Source: an uncultured Paracoccaceae bacterium (lineage in GTDB: Bacteria > Pseudomonadota > Alphaproteobacteria > Rhodobacterales > Rhodobacteraceae). From it: DNA of 49,107 nucleotides. Each line of letters opens with the position of its first letter. Position 1 is the stretch's first letter. The position numbers and the translations under genes are program-made. The stretch spans positions 1-49,107 of the forward strand of contig CALICM010000085.1 of assembly GCA_938049225.1 (NCBI GenBank), written 5' to 3'. The notes beneath the pieces were generated by a model, which saw only the letters and a list, made by a program, of their open reading frames with translations, did no database searches and was not told the DNA's origin. Below are positions 24,347 to 33,381 of the stretch, in pieces.

Positions 24347-25722
24347 TGGCCAGTTGGATGTCGCAGATCGAAAAGCTGATTGCCCCAGCGGTGCGGGCTT
24401 CAAAGGTCACCCAAGCGGTGCAAATCGACCGGGGTGTGATCGGCAATACCGGTCCCCTGGCTGCTGGGCTGACACCGCACCGCAGGGCGGTTCTCTTCGC
24501 CGACAGCGCGGGTTTCGCCGCCGCTGGCGCGCCGGTGCGCGACGGCCTGACCAATGCGGGTTTTCACGTCGAGACCCAAGTGCTGCCCGCCGACCCGTTG
24601 CCCGAAGCGGCGGTGGAACAAGCCATACCCTTTGTGCAAACGTTGACGGCGGACCCTGACGCGTTCCCGGTGTCCGTCGGCTCGGGCGTGATCAATGACT
24701 TGGTGAAATACGCGGCGTTTCGAACCGACCGGCGTTATCTCTCGGTGGCCACCGCGGCCTCGATGGATGGCTACACCAGCGCGGGCGCGCCGCTGGCTGA
24801 GGGCGGGTTTAAGGTGACCATCCCCGCCCGGGCGCCCATCGCACTGATCGCCGATCTGGATGTAATCGCCAAAGCGCCGCGCGAAATGACGGGCTGGGGC
24901 TATGGCGATCTGGCGGGCAAATCGCCCGCGGGGGGGGACTGGATTCTGGCGGATCTTGTTGGGGCCGAGGCCATTGACGACCGCGCCTGGCCGCTGGTCC
25001 AAGACAACCTTCACGGTTGGTTGGCCGATCCCCAGCATCTGATGGCGCGCGATTTCGACGCCATGGCGCGGCTCTTCATCGGGCTGACCGCAGTCGGCTT
25101 TGCGATGGAGTTTCATGCAACCTCGCGTCCAGCATCTGGGGCCGATCACCAAATTGCCCATATGTGGGAGATGGAGGGGCTTCGCCACGGTGGTCGCAAA
25201 GTCTCGCACGGCGCGGCGGTGGCGGTGGGAACGACAGTGACCTTGGGCCTGTTTGACTGGCTGCTGGCGCAGGATCTGACACGCCTTGACGTCGACCAGT
25301 TGACCCACACCTTCCCTGATTTGGCCACGCAACAGGCCAAGGTGGACGAAGTGATCGACCACCCGCAAATCGCGGCGCGGGCCAAGGTCGAAACCGCAGC
25401 GAAATGGGTCGACCGGGACGTCCTCAAAACGCGGCTGACCCGTGTGAAAAGAGACTGGCCTCGGGTTCAGAACCGGTTGCGCCGACATCTTTTCCGGCAG
25501 GACACAATGATCGACATGTTAAGGCAAGCCGGGGCGCCCACCGCACCCGATGATATCGGCGTATCGGCATCGCATATGATGCGAACGGTCCGCACCGCCG
25601 CCTTTATCCGTAGCCGCTATACCGTTCTGGATTTCCTCAAAGAGGTGGGCCTGTTCGACCAAGCGGTCGCGCATGTGGTTGGGCGCCTTACCGCCGCACC
25701 CGTGAACGGAGCCGCCGAATGA
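24346..25722 (+). CDS. Glycerol-1-phosphate-dehydrogenase-like enzyme (AraM/EgsA family)
   Basis: This 458-residue iron-alcohol-dehydrogenase-type protein has nucleotide-binding [14 protein letters not shown], the motif [18 protein letters not shown] and metal-ligand histidines in [18 protein letters not shown] and HGAAVAVGT. The family oxidises or reduces C2 of glycerol phosphate. In a sugar operon it more plausibly acts on a polyol phosphate, giving a keto-sugar phosphate; that is inference. The start is ATG overlapping the ATPase stop. It is coupled by ATGA to the SIS gene. An extra C-terminal region of about 100 residues extends beyond the core of the family. Confidence 0.82.
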   Translation: MASWMSQIEKLIAPAVRASKVTQAVQIDRGVIGNTGPLAAGLTPHRRAVLFADSAGFAAAGAPVRDGLTNAGFHVETQVLPADPLPEAAVEQAIPFVQTLTADPDAFPVSVGSGVINDLVKYAAFRTDRRYLSVATAASMDGYTSAGAPLAEGGFKVTIPARAPIALIADLDVIAKAPREMTGWGYGDLAGKSPAGGDWILADLVGAEAIDDRAWPLVQDNLHGWLADPQHLMARDFDAMARLFIGLTAVGFAMEFHATSRPASGADHQIAHMWEMEGLRHGGRKVSHGAAVAVGTTVTLGLFDWLLAQDLTRLDVDQLTHTFPDLATQQAKVDEVIDHPQIAARAKVETAAKWVDRDVLKTRLTRVKRDWPRVQNRLRRHLFRQDTMIDMLRQAGAPTAPDDIGVSASHMMRTVRTAAFIRSRYTVLDFLKEVGLFDQAVAHVVGRLTAAPVNGAAE

Positions 25723-26276
25723 CCCTCGCCACCCTCGCGCAACAAGCCACACAAGAAGTCGCTGCCGTTCTGGCCCAGGCCCTGCCCGATGCCGCCACCA
25801 AGATGGCCGTCCCGATCTTGAACGCCCGCCGGATCGCGCTTTATGGCGTTGGTCGCGAGGGGCTTATGATCAAAGCCCTTGCCATGCGCTTGTTCCATAT
25901 GGGGCTGGACGCGCATGTGATCGGCGATATGACGACGCCTCATATTGGCACTGGCGATCTGCTGATCGTCAGCGCGGGGCCAGGGTATTTCGCAACCGTG
26001 GACGGCCTGATGCAGGCGGCGGCCGAGGCTGGGGCGGAAACCATGGTGATCACGGCACAACCCGATGGACCGTTGGCCAGCAAGGCGCGGCATGTGGTTC
26101 ATTTGCCAGCGCAAACAATGGCAAATGACCAAAACGGACCCGCCTCTATCCTGCCGATGGGCTCTCTGTTCGAGGCGGTGATGTTCCTCTTTTTCGAGAT
26201 CTTGATCCTGCACCTGCGCGACCTGCGTGGCGTCAGCGCCGAGGATATGCGCGCTGCCCACACGAATATGGAATGA
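25719..26276 (+). CDS. SIS-domain sugar isomerase (HxlB-like)
   Basis: This 185-residue single SIS-domain protein resembles 6-phospho-3-hexuloisomerase and arabinose-5-phosphate isomerase. The phosphosugar-binding start [20 protein letters not shown] and the segment [21 protein letters not shown] are clear. The usual GSGET motif of the active-site loop is replaced by [10 protein letters not shown], so activity may differ from the reference enzymes. A conserved-looking ITAQP and [10 protein letters not shown] follow. Gene overlaps on both sides (ATGA) place it in the core of the plus arm. Confidence 0.8.
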   Translation: MTLATLAQQATQEVAAVLAQALPDAATKMAVPILNARRIALYGVGREGLMIKALAMRLFHMGLDAHVIGDMTTPHIGTGDLLIVSAGPGYFATVDGLMQAAAEAGAETMVITAQPDGPLASKARHVVHLPAQTMANDQNGPASILPMGSLFEAVMFLFFEILILHLRDLRGVSAEDMRAAHTNME

Positions 26277-27049
26277 CCATGTCAGACTGGGTCGAAAGGT
26301 TCTCCATCGAAGGGCGCAATGCGCTGGTGACCGGCGCCTCGTCAGGCATCGGCGCCGAGATCTGCGAGGTGTTTGCCCAAGCGGGGGCACATGTGCTCGC
26401 CACAGGCCGCGATGCGAAACGCTTGGCACAGGTTCAGGCGCGGATCCTGTCGGACGGCGGGATTTGCGAGACCGTCACCGCAGATTTAACCACCGTCGAA
26501 GGGGCCGAGGGTTTGGTGCGGCAGGCCTTGGCGCAGCAAGGGACCACAGACATTCTGGTCAATAGCGCGGGCACCGCGATTGTCGGCCCCGCGATCAGCT
26601 ATGATGTCGCCGATTGGGACGCCACCATGGCCCTCAATCTGCGCGCGCCCTTTATCCTGGCCAAAGGCCTTGCGCCACCGATGATCGCGGCAGGGCACGG
26701 TAAGATCATCAATATATCGTCGCAAACCGGGGTGATCGCCCTGCCCGATCACGCGGCCTATGCGGCCTCGAAAGCAGGACTGAACGGGCTGACCAAAGCG
26801 CTGATGACCGAACTCGCGCCGCATAACATCCAAGTCAACGCGATCTGCCCCACGGTCGTGCTGACCGAGATGGGCCAAAAACTGTGGAGCGCCCCCGAGA
26901 AGGCCAACCCTTTCCTGGCGGCCACGCCGCTGGGCCGGTTCGGCGAGCCGGTCGAGGTGGCGGATATGGCGCTTTACCTGGCCTCCCCCGCGTCGGATCT
27001 TGTCAATGGCGCTTTGATGATGATCGAGGGCGGATATTCGAGTGTCTGA
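26273..27049 (+). CDS. Short-chain dehydrogenase/reductase
   Basis: This 258-residue SDR of the classical type has cofactor motif TGASSGIG, the NSAG motif (LVNSAGTAI), catalytic Ser in INISSQTG, and YxxxK in [11 protein letters not shown]. It resembles gluconate-5-dehydrogenase and polyol dehydrogenases. The start ATG overlaps the preceding stop (ATGA); another ATG lies six bases downstream. It probably interconverts a polyol and a ketose, or a keto-acid and hydroxy-acid, using NAD(P). Confidence 0.88.
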   Translation: MTMSDWVERFSIEGRNALVTGASSGIGAEICEVFAQAGAHVLATGRDAKRLAQVQARILSDGGICETVTADLTTVEGAEGLVRQALAQQGTTDILVNSAGTAIVGPAISYDVADWDATMALNLRAPFILAKGLAPPMIAAGHGKIINISSQTGVIALPDHAAYAASKAGLNGLTKALMTELAPHNIQVNAICPTVVLTEMGQKLWSAPEKANPFLAATPLGRFGEPVEVADMALYLASPASDLVNGALMMIEGGYSSV

Positions 27050-27058
27050 CCGGGGCAG

Positions 27059-27964
27059 ATGACTTATCAGCAAACGCTCACAACCGAAGAAGCCTTTGCG
27101 CGCTACGAAAACGTACGCCACCGGCTGCCGCAGGCGAAGTTTCCAAAACATTCGATCCACGCGAGATCGCTGGCGGATATCGCAGACCAGGCTGACGCCT
27201 TTGTTTTGGACGCCTTTGGTGTGCTCAATGTCGGGCTCAGGCCCATTCCAGGTGCTGTTTCGCGTATGGCTGAGTTGCGCGCGCTGGGAAAGCGCCTGGT
27301 GGTGCTGACAAATGCGGCGAGCGAGCCCCGCGCGGCCGCCCTTCGAAAGTATCGAACCTTGGGCTTCGACTTCGCGCCCGAGGAGGTTGTCGCCAGCCGG
27401 GATGTTTGTGCAGCCAGATTAACCGAAACCTTGCCCCACGGCACCTGGGGCGCGATTAGTGCTGATGAAGATGACTTCGTGGACATCGACGCCCGTGTTT
27501 TGCGCTGGACAGCCACAGACCAACCCTGGGTCGACGGTTTCCTTATGCTGTCGAGCGCCCGGATGGACGCGGCGATCGAGGCCGCTTTGTGCGACGCTCT
27601 GCTGGCCCACCCCCGGCCCCTGCTGGTCGCGAACCCCGATATCGTTGCCCCGCGCGAGGCGGGCCTGAGTTGCGAGCCGGGCTATTTCGCCCACCGCCTT
27701 GCGGATCTGACCGGCGTGGTGCCTGTGTTCTTCGGCAAGCCATTCCAAAACGCCTTTGAAGATGTCAAAAAGCTGCTGACAGATTGCGAACCGGATCGCG
27801 TTATGATGGTCGGTGACACCCTGCATACCGACGTTCTGGGCGGTGCCGCGGCGGGGTTTCGAACGGCGCTGATCTCGGACTTTGGGCTGTTTGCGGGCAA
27901 ACCGATCCCGCCGTTTATCGAACAATCGGGCATTCGCCCTGACTTCATTTGTCCCACAACGTGA
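27059..27964 (+). CDS. HAD-superfamily class IIA phosphatase
   Basis: This 301-residue HAD hydrolase of the NagD-like class IIA has motif I VLDAFGVLNVG, where the nucleophile Asp is followed by Ala-Phe as in a known bacterial subgroup. Motif II is VVLTNAAS, and motif IV lies in MMVGDTLHTDVLGGAAAG. The cap domain lies between. It is nine bases downstream of the SDR gene and closes the plus arm. It probably removes phosphate from a dead-end or excess sugar phosphate in the pathway. Confidence 0.85.
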   Translation: MTYQQTLTTEEAFARYENVRHRLPQAKFPKHSIHARSLADIADQADAFVLDAFGVLNVGLRPIPGAVSRMAELRALGKRLVVLTNAASEPRAAALRKYRTLGFDFAPEEVVASRDVCAARLTETLPHGTWGAISADEDDFVDIDARVLRWTATDQPWVDGFLMLSSARMDAAIEAALCDALLAHPRPLLVANPDIVAPREAGLSCEPGYFAHRLADLTGVVPVFFGKPFQNAFEDVKKLLTDCEPDRVMMVGDTLHTDVLGGAAAGFRTALISDFGLFAGKPIPPFIEQSGIRPDFICPTT

Positions 27965-28037
27965 GCGCCAACTTGGCCGTCTGTATGCAGATTTTTAAAT
28001 TAAAAGCACTTTTTAGTCAGATAATTATACGCCATTC

Positions 28038-31000
28038 TTAAAGTAAATCTGTATCTGCTTCGACGCCGATGACACCCTGTAGCAGGACAGATGAGCCATC
28101 GTCGAAGACGAGAAGCGTGCTGTCCTCACCGTCTGTCTCGTCGGTATCAACCTCGGTCCGGGTTGCGATTATGATGCCGTTCAAGGCCAGCGCGTCGACA
28201 CCCAGCCGAAAGTCCGTGATCGTGTCGGCCCCACCGCCCGCTGCAAAGGCAAAGGTGTCAGCCCCTGTCCCGCCGCCCAGCTTGTCATCGCCCTGGCCGC
28301 CGCGCAGATGATCATCGCCACCGCCACCGCGCAGACGGTCCGCACCGTCATTACCCCGCAGACGGTCGTCGTCCTGACCACCGCGCAACCGGTCGTTACC
28401 GTCGTCGCCGCGCAAGCGATCCTCGCCCCGGGCACCGCGCAAGATATCGTTGCCATCCCCACCCCTCAAACGATCATCGCCGATCCCGCCGCGCAGGCTA
28501 TCAGCGCCATCGCCGCCGCGCAGACGGTCGTTACCACCACCGCCTTTCAACGTATCCTCACCGGATTTGCCAGCAAGCCTGTCGTCCCCAAGGCCGCCCA
28601 TCAAGTCATCGTCCCCCCGGCCGCCGTTCAATATGTCATCGCCGTCGGTGCCGACCCTGGTGACGCCCCCATCGGGGTCTGTATTTGGGTCCGGGTTCGG
28701 GTCCGGTACTGCTGTCCCAACCTGGACCGTGACTGTGGCTTTGGTGAACTCCCCAAAACCATCCGTGACCCAATATTCGAAACTCTCGGTACCGGCGAAA
28801 CCTGGATCCGGGGTATAGGTCAGCGTGCCGTCGCCGTTGTCGACGACACGCCCGTGGATCGGCTGCACGGTACCATCCACATAAACAACGTCACCATTCG
28901 CGTCACGATCATTGTCCAGCACATTCACGGTCACCGCGCGCCCGGGGGCGGTTTCAATCTGCTCGTCGGTCACCTCGGGCGCGACGTTGTCCTCGGGAAA
29001 GGCACCGTTAAACTTGGAATCGGGAAAGTAGCGGCCAGTGAAAATGCCGGTGTCCGCAGCCTCGACCATATGGCCAACCTTGATCAACTCGCCGGTGATG
29101 CGATCCTGATAATAAGCTTCGACGATAATGACGTGTTTGCCGTCTTTCTCGTAATATCCATCGTTCCTGAGGATATATTTCAGATCCTGCAGGCCAACTT
29201 TGTATTCGTCGGTACCCGCGGGGATCGGGATCTCGCCCAGACTGTCCGTTTTGGTGCCGGTAAAGATCACCTCGGGGTTGGCGCCATCCGCCCCAATCAC
29301 CGAGGCGGTGACATCAACCGTGGGCGTGCGGATCACGATGTCCGCGGGGTCGACCAAGGTTGTGCGGTCGGCCCAGTCATCTTGCTTGAACACACCCGTC
29401 AGTAGGTTGCTGAGCTCCCCGCCGACCACAAAGAACTGCTTCTGATCCTGAGTCGCGTTCTTTTTGGGGGTGAAGACATCCGTGAAGTTATAGGCGTAGT
29501 TGAAGCCGTCGATCCGGATGTCGATCAGAACCATATCGGACGCGTTATTGCCGAAGTGAAAGCCGTCCTTGACCTTGATCTCGCCCGGGATGTCTTCGGT
29601 CGCGATCAGATCGAAGTTCCGGAAGGTGTAATGCGAGGTGTATTCGACATTCACGCCGGTGCGGACCTCCCAGGCGGTAAAGCCATCGATCATCGAACGG
29701 ATGTCGTGGCCCTGATCGGTTACACCCTTGGTAAAGGTCACCCCTTGTTCCGAGCCAAAAACCTCGTTGTTTTGGGCCAGCGCGATGGCCATGTCATGGG
29801 CAAGCGCATCACTGCCAAGACCAAGTGATTCCGGTTGATCCGCCAGCAGCGGATCCGCGCCCACGGTGGATCCTTGGGCGATCCAAACAAAGCCGGTACG
29901 CGCCGCAACCGCGATATTGTCGGCGCTTTCGACCAAGCGACTTTGGAACCAAAACCCATTGCCCGTCGCGGCCAAATCGCCCGCCGCGACATTGGCGTGA
30001 TTACGCTCGATAATAAAGCGTCCCACATTGCCGATCGAGATATTGTCGGACCACAGCCCCGTCTCATCGCCCGCCTCGGACACATAAGAGGCGCCCCAAA
30101 TATCCAACGTGGCATTGTTGATTAGATTGGCGTGCGAGGAATGCTGTGCGATGCCCCATCCAGGCGAGCCGACGACGGCGTTGCCCTCTATGATCACCGG
30201 ATTGTCCTGGTTCTCGACGCCCAGTTGATGCAAATGCAGCGAGTAACGCCCCTGGACGTTGCTGTCGAAGGCGATATTGTCGAAGGTCGAGGCGGGGGCT
30301 GACAACACACTTTTATCGGTGCGGCCAAGGTGTTCGAACCCGGCGTATTTCACCTCCACATCGTCCGAAGCCATGAACATCACGTGGCCGCGCTCGTGCA
30401 CCGCGCTATCGGCCCCATCTTCAGAGCTGAAGGTGATCGAGCGCGAGTAATTCGCAACAGAGGTTTTCAGATCAGCGCGGGGACTGTCGTGATCATAATC
30501 CAGCGGTCGGTCGAGCGTGATTTGATCCCCATCGATCGCGGTGATCGTCCGCACCTCGTTCGTGTCGCCCTCGTAGCTGCGCTTGGACGCACCGATGCCA
30601 CTGTAACCGGGATTATGGGTGCCCGCGATGACAATCGTGTCGCCGACCTGCCAGCCCTGCGCCTCGTCCACCAGGGTAAGCGTGGTGTCACCCGCCATAG
30701 GATCGGTGGTGACCTTGATATGCGCATCGATCTCGCTGCCGTGGATCTCGACCTCGCCCAGCGATACAACACCACGGCTGAGCAACTGTGCATCCCAAGC
30801 CGTGTCGATCGCGCCGTTGTTGGCGATGACGATATCGATATTGACGTCCGGTCCAACCGGATTGGCCTCGGTTCCGATCTCAAGCCGTCCACTTGGGGTC
30901 ACGACCATCGTGTCGACAATCATCTTACTGTCTTGGTTCGGATCAAAGCGCAGCTCGCCAGCGACCCCGACCGTGAACAGCCGCGCGTCGCTTTCACCGG

Positions 31001-31277
31001 CATAGGTGACCGAGAACCCATCGGGGATGTAAACTTGCGCATCGTCGCCCGGGACTTCGCCGCCCGCCCAAGTGCTGGCATCAAACCAATCGCCATTCGA
31101 GATGGCCACATGCGTCGCATCGGCCGGGTCGACCAGCCCGATGGCCGTCATATGCTCCATGTGATCGCCAGACATCGCCGCCTGATCCTGGTGATGCTGG
31201 ACCATTTGTGTGGCAGGGCTCGGAGCGTCCGAGCTGGGATCGGAACTGGCATCATGGCTTGATGTCGGCACAGACAT
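28038..31277 (-). CDS. Giant G8-domain / RTX secreted protein (CEMIP-like beta-helix)
   Basis: This protein has 1079 residues. The start is the ATG at 31277, preceded by GGAG. Order: a Met/His-rich N-terminus ([20 protein letters not shown]), a G8 domain (about 55-185: [30 protein letters not shown]), and a long right-handed beta-helix resembling bacterial CEMIP/TMEM2-type proteins ([34 protein letters not shown]). Then come a cadherin-like beta domain (about 775-855), a Pro/Asp linker, about 14 RTX nonapeptides (about 875-1005) binding calcium, and an acidic C-terminal secretion tail. No N-terminal signal peptide: export is expected by a type I system, which is not encoded here. Animal G8 relatives bind or cleave hyaluronan; a polysaccharide role is inference. 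Confidence 0.88.
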   Translation of the reverse strand: MSVPTSSHDASSDPSSDAPSPATQMVQHHQDQAAMSGDHMEHMTAIGLVDPADATHVAISNGDWFDASTWAGGEVPGDDAQVYIPDGFSVTYAGESDARLFTVGVAGELRFDPNQDSKMIVDTMVVTPSGRLEIGTEANPVGPDVNIDIVIANNGAIDTAWDAQLLSRGVVSLGEVEIHGSEIDAHIKVTTDPMAGDTTLTLVDEAQGWQVGDTIVIAGTHNPGYSGIGASKRSYEGDTNEVRTITAIDGDQITLDRPLDYDHDSPRADLKTSVANYSRSITFSSEDGADSAVHERGHVMFMASDDVEVKYAGFEHLGRTDKSVLSAPASTFDNIAFDSNVQGRYSLHLHQLGVENQDNPVIIEGNAVVGSPGWGIAQHSSHANLINNATLDIWGASYVSEAGDETGLWSDNISIGNVGRFIIERNHANVAAGDLAATGNGFWFQSRLVESADNIAVAARTGFVWIAQGSTVGADPLLADQPESLGLGSDALAHDMAIALAQNNEVFGSEQGVTFTKGVTDQGHDIRSMIDGFTAWEVRTGVNVEYTSHYTFRNFDLIATEDIPGEIKVKDGFHFGNNASDMVLIDIRIDGFNYAYNFTDVFTPKKNATQDQKQFFVVGGELSNLLTGVFKQDDWADRTTLVDPADIVIRTPTVDVTASVIGADGANPEVIFTGTKTDSLGEIPIPAGTDEYKVGLQDLKYILRNDGYYEKDGKHVIIVEAYYQDRITGELIKVGHMVEAADTGIFTGRYFPDSKFNGAFPEDNVAPEVTDEQIETAPGRAVTVNVLDNDRDANGDVVYVDGTVQPIHGRVVDNGDGTLTYTPDPGFAGTESFEYWVTDGFGEFTKATVTVQVGTAVPDPNPDPNTDPDGGVTRVGTDGDDILNGGRGDDDLMGGLGDDRLAGKSGEDTLKGGGGNDRLRGGDGADSLRGGIGDDRLRGGDGNDILRGARGEDRLRGDDGNDRLRGGQDDDRLRGNDGADRLRGGGGDDHLRGGQGDDKLGGGTGADTFAFAAGGGADTITDFRLGVDALALNGIIIATRTEVDTDETDGEDSTLLVFDDGSSVLLQGVIGVEADTDLL

Positions 31278-31582
31278 GGTCACTCCGCAATATATCTATA
31301 TGTAATATCGAGCCAAATTGCGCGATACCGAGGGATCTTCACCGCCGCAACGCGGCTATTTTCAGGTCAAACTATGGCCAGATTGCAGCGCGTTCCTGCG
31401 GCAGCCATGGGCGTTGGGCACTAAATCCAACCCAGATGACCGCCTTTTCAACGGTGCGGCGGGCAAACGTGCGTTTTAAAAGGCGAATTCATAGGGAAAC
31501 GCAGGCAAACTTAAGTTAACCAATGTGACGAAGATCAGCGATGCGCCCAGTCCAACCCCATCTCAAGGCGCCACATTCCTTC
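31278..31582. other. Non-coding region upstream of the G8/RTX gene
   Basis: This spacer of about 305 bases lies between the hydrolase stop and the G8/RTX start. The first 40 bases upstream of the G8 start are AT-rich (ATATATCTATATGTAATATC) and could hold the promoter, but no convincing -35/-10 pair at a suitable distance was found. TTAAGTTAACCAAT at 31511-31524 contains TTAA boxes without CtrA spacing. Confidence 0.4.
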
Positions 31583-32908
31583 CTATTTTCCAGCCTCCAG
31601 CGCCTCAAACCTCAGGCCCTTGGCGGTGCGATTTGGAAACCCAAGCCAATGGGTATGATCCGGGGTATCGGTGCCGTCCTCGGCCTTCGCCCAGACGCCC
31701 GCGTTCGAATGGGGCACAAGCGACAGATACGCCTCCATGTCGGGATCGCCCTTCAAGTGCTTGCCCAGCCAGGCGGTCACGAAGTGTTGGGCGATATTGT
31801 TCATTCGGGCGGTGTCCCAAACGGCATCGCTGTAATGCTCACTCAGATTGAAACCCAGATCTTTGTCGAACCGGTCAGCCTCCCGCGGGGCGGGGATCGG
31901 CGCGCCAGCGTTATGATTGGCATTCTCATATGTCAGCAATGACCGATCCGCATTCACGGTCGCCTGCCAAATCGCCCGGACGCCGGTATCATACTCGGAC
32001 ACATCATCGACCGACCCCGCGACGAACAGCATCGGGGCTGTGATGCCCTTCAACGTCTCAGTATCCCAGAAATCCCGGTTCATGCCCCACGGGGCAAAGG
32101 CGATGGCGGTTTTAATGCGTGGATCGCTAAGCGCCGCATGCGTGGCCGACCCGCCCTGATGCACCGCCAAGGTGCCATGCGGCCCGCCCCATGCATAGTC
32201 GACCGAGGTCCGCGTGACCCCACCGCCCATCGTGATCACCGCCCCATAACCGCCCATCGAATACCCAATAAGTGCTGTGTTCGAGGCATCGACCAACCCG
32301 TTCAAGAACGAGGTCTCGTTGGTCGACATCCGATCCATCTCGGCCAGGGTGAACACTTGGTCGAGGGGCCGGTTCACCAGGGTCGAGCCAAAGGCGGCCT
32401 GGGTCCGATAGGTCGAGTCCGTATGATCGATCGAGGCAACCACATAGCCTTTGGAGGCCAGGCTCTCGGCCAAATGCGCCATCAAAAACCGGTTCCCAGG
32501 ATAGCCGTGCGACACGATGACCAGCGGGAAGCGCCCCTGCCCCGGTGCCGCGTCGCGCATTGCTTGACCGTGCAGCGCGACCAGTGTCTTGCCGTCACGC
32601 AAATAGGCTTCCAACACCGTCTCACCCGCCGCGTCCGGTGCCGCAGGATACCATACCTCCAACGTCAGGGGGCGATCATAGCGGGGCCATACATCTGGTT
32701 TGGGCGCCTGGGGGTCAATCGCAAGAATATCGATCTGGTCCGAATTGACGATCTCGACAGTACGGACACCAACCGGATGGGTGCCATAGGCCGCCAATTC
32801 CGGTGCATTGGGCAGTTGGGTGTCGATGCGATTTTCTGCGAAGGCCATTTTGGACACCATGGCAATAGCCACAAGCGCCAAGCCTGCGGTTCGGGCGAAA
32901 GCTGGCAT
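31583..32908 (-). CDS. Exported alpha/beta hydrolase (PAF-acetylhydrolase / dienelactone-hydrolase-like)
   Basis: This 441-residue protein has a signal peptide (MPAFARTAGLALVAIAMVSK, cleavage near MAFA-EN), so it is periplasmic or secreted. The hydrolase core shows oxyanion-loop HGYPGN (134-139), nucleophile elbow GYSMGG (S217), an Asp in VAGSVDDVSEY and the His of NANHNAG. This is the arrangement of platelet-activating-factor acetylhydrolase-like and large predicted dienelactone hydrolases. The substrate is unknown. AAGGA precedes the ATG. It ends 305 bases before the G8/RTX gene on the same strand; co-transcription is possible but unsupported. Confidence 0.85.
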   Translation of the reverse strand: MPAFARTAGLALVAIAMVSKMAFAENRIDTQLPNAPELAAYGTHPVGVRTVEIVNSDQIDILAIDPQAPKPDVWPRYDRPLTLEVWYPAAPDAAGETVLEAYLRDGKTLVALHGQAMRDAAPGQGRFPLVIVSHGYPGNRFLMAHLAESLASKGYVVASIDHTDSTYRTQAAFGSTLVNRPLDQVFTLAEMDRMSTNETSFLNGLVDASNTALIGYSMGGYGAVITMGGGVTRTSVDYAWGGPHGTLAVHQGGSATHAALSDPRIKTAIAFAPWGMNRDFWDTETLKGITAPMLFVAGSVDDVSEYDTGVRAIWQATVNADRSLLTYENANHNAGAPIPAPREADRFDKDLGFNLSEHYSDAVWDTARMNNIAQHFVTAWLGKHLKGDPDMEAYLSLVPHSNAGVWAKAEDGTDTPDHTHWLGFPNRTAKGLRFEALEAGK

Positions 32909-33069
32909 GACGGATCCTTATGCGGTGGTGAAATGCGAAACGCGCTTGGACATCTTAGACCCTTATGACGGGCAAAAGCCCACCCTGTCACCCATAAAGC
33001 GGCCTGCATCAGGAAGGCCCGGACAAAGCCGCTGCTCTCAGCAATTCGTCGCACCTAAATTGCCGGGCC

Positions 33070-33381
33070 TCAGCCGCCCTCGAGGGGCACAAACCGACCG
33101 TCTTCGAATTCCACCGCATCCCGAACCCAGATCGTGCCTTGAGCGTCGTCATAAAGAACTACCGCGCTTCGATCAGCTTCGAGCACACCCTGCCCCAAAA
33201 CGCGATACAAACCGCCTTTGCGGTGCCGGTGGGTGGGTGCCCAGTCTGAACCGACCGCTGCATCCGGCCGAATAAGTACGGGCGGCCTGAGCCGCCCGTC
33301 TTCACCCCGCCCGTCCTCATCCGGGCGGCCCAAAAAGCCGAGATAACGAAACATCGCCGCTATCTTCGACCCCCAACTCAT
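33070..33381 (-). CDS. DUF1653-like small protein coupled to the ribonucleotide reductase gene
   Basis: This is a 103-residue protein. Its C-terminal half, HRHRKGGLYRVLGQGVLEAD followed by VVLYDDAQGTIWVRDAVEFEDGRF, matches the DUF1653 pattern of a small beta-barrel with a YRHYKGG-like start. The N-terminal 40 residues are charged and low in conservation signals. The start ATG overlaps the reductase stop by ATGA, so the two are translationally coupled. The family function is unknown. Confidence 0.72.
   Translation of the reverse strand: MSWGSKIAAMFRYLGFLGRPDEDGRGEDGRLRPPVLIRPDAAVGSDWAPTHRHRKGGLYRVLGQGVLEADRSAVVLYDDAQGTIWVRDAVEFEDGRFVPLEGG

Noticed and set aside
27965-28037. Bidirectional terminator between the HAD and RTX genes
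   Set aside because: The spacer is AT-rich with short T-runs, but no stem longer than four pairs was found.
28308-29405. Repetitive 365-codon plus-strand frame opposite the RTX region
   Set aside because: The repetition comes from the RTX nonapeptide codons on the minus strand; it is also not a CRISPR array, since the 27-base periodicity is coding and there are no spacers.
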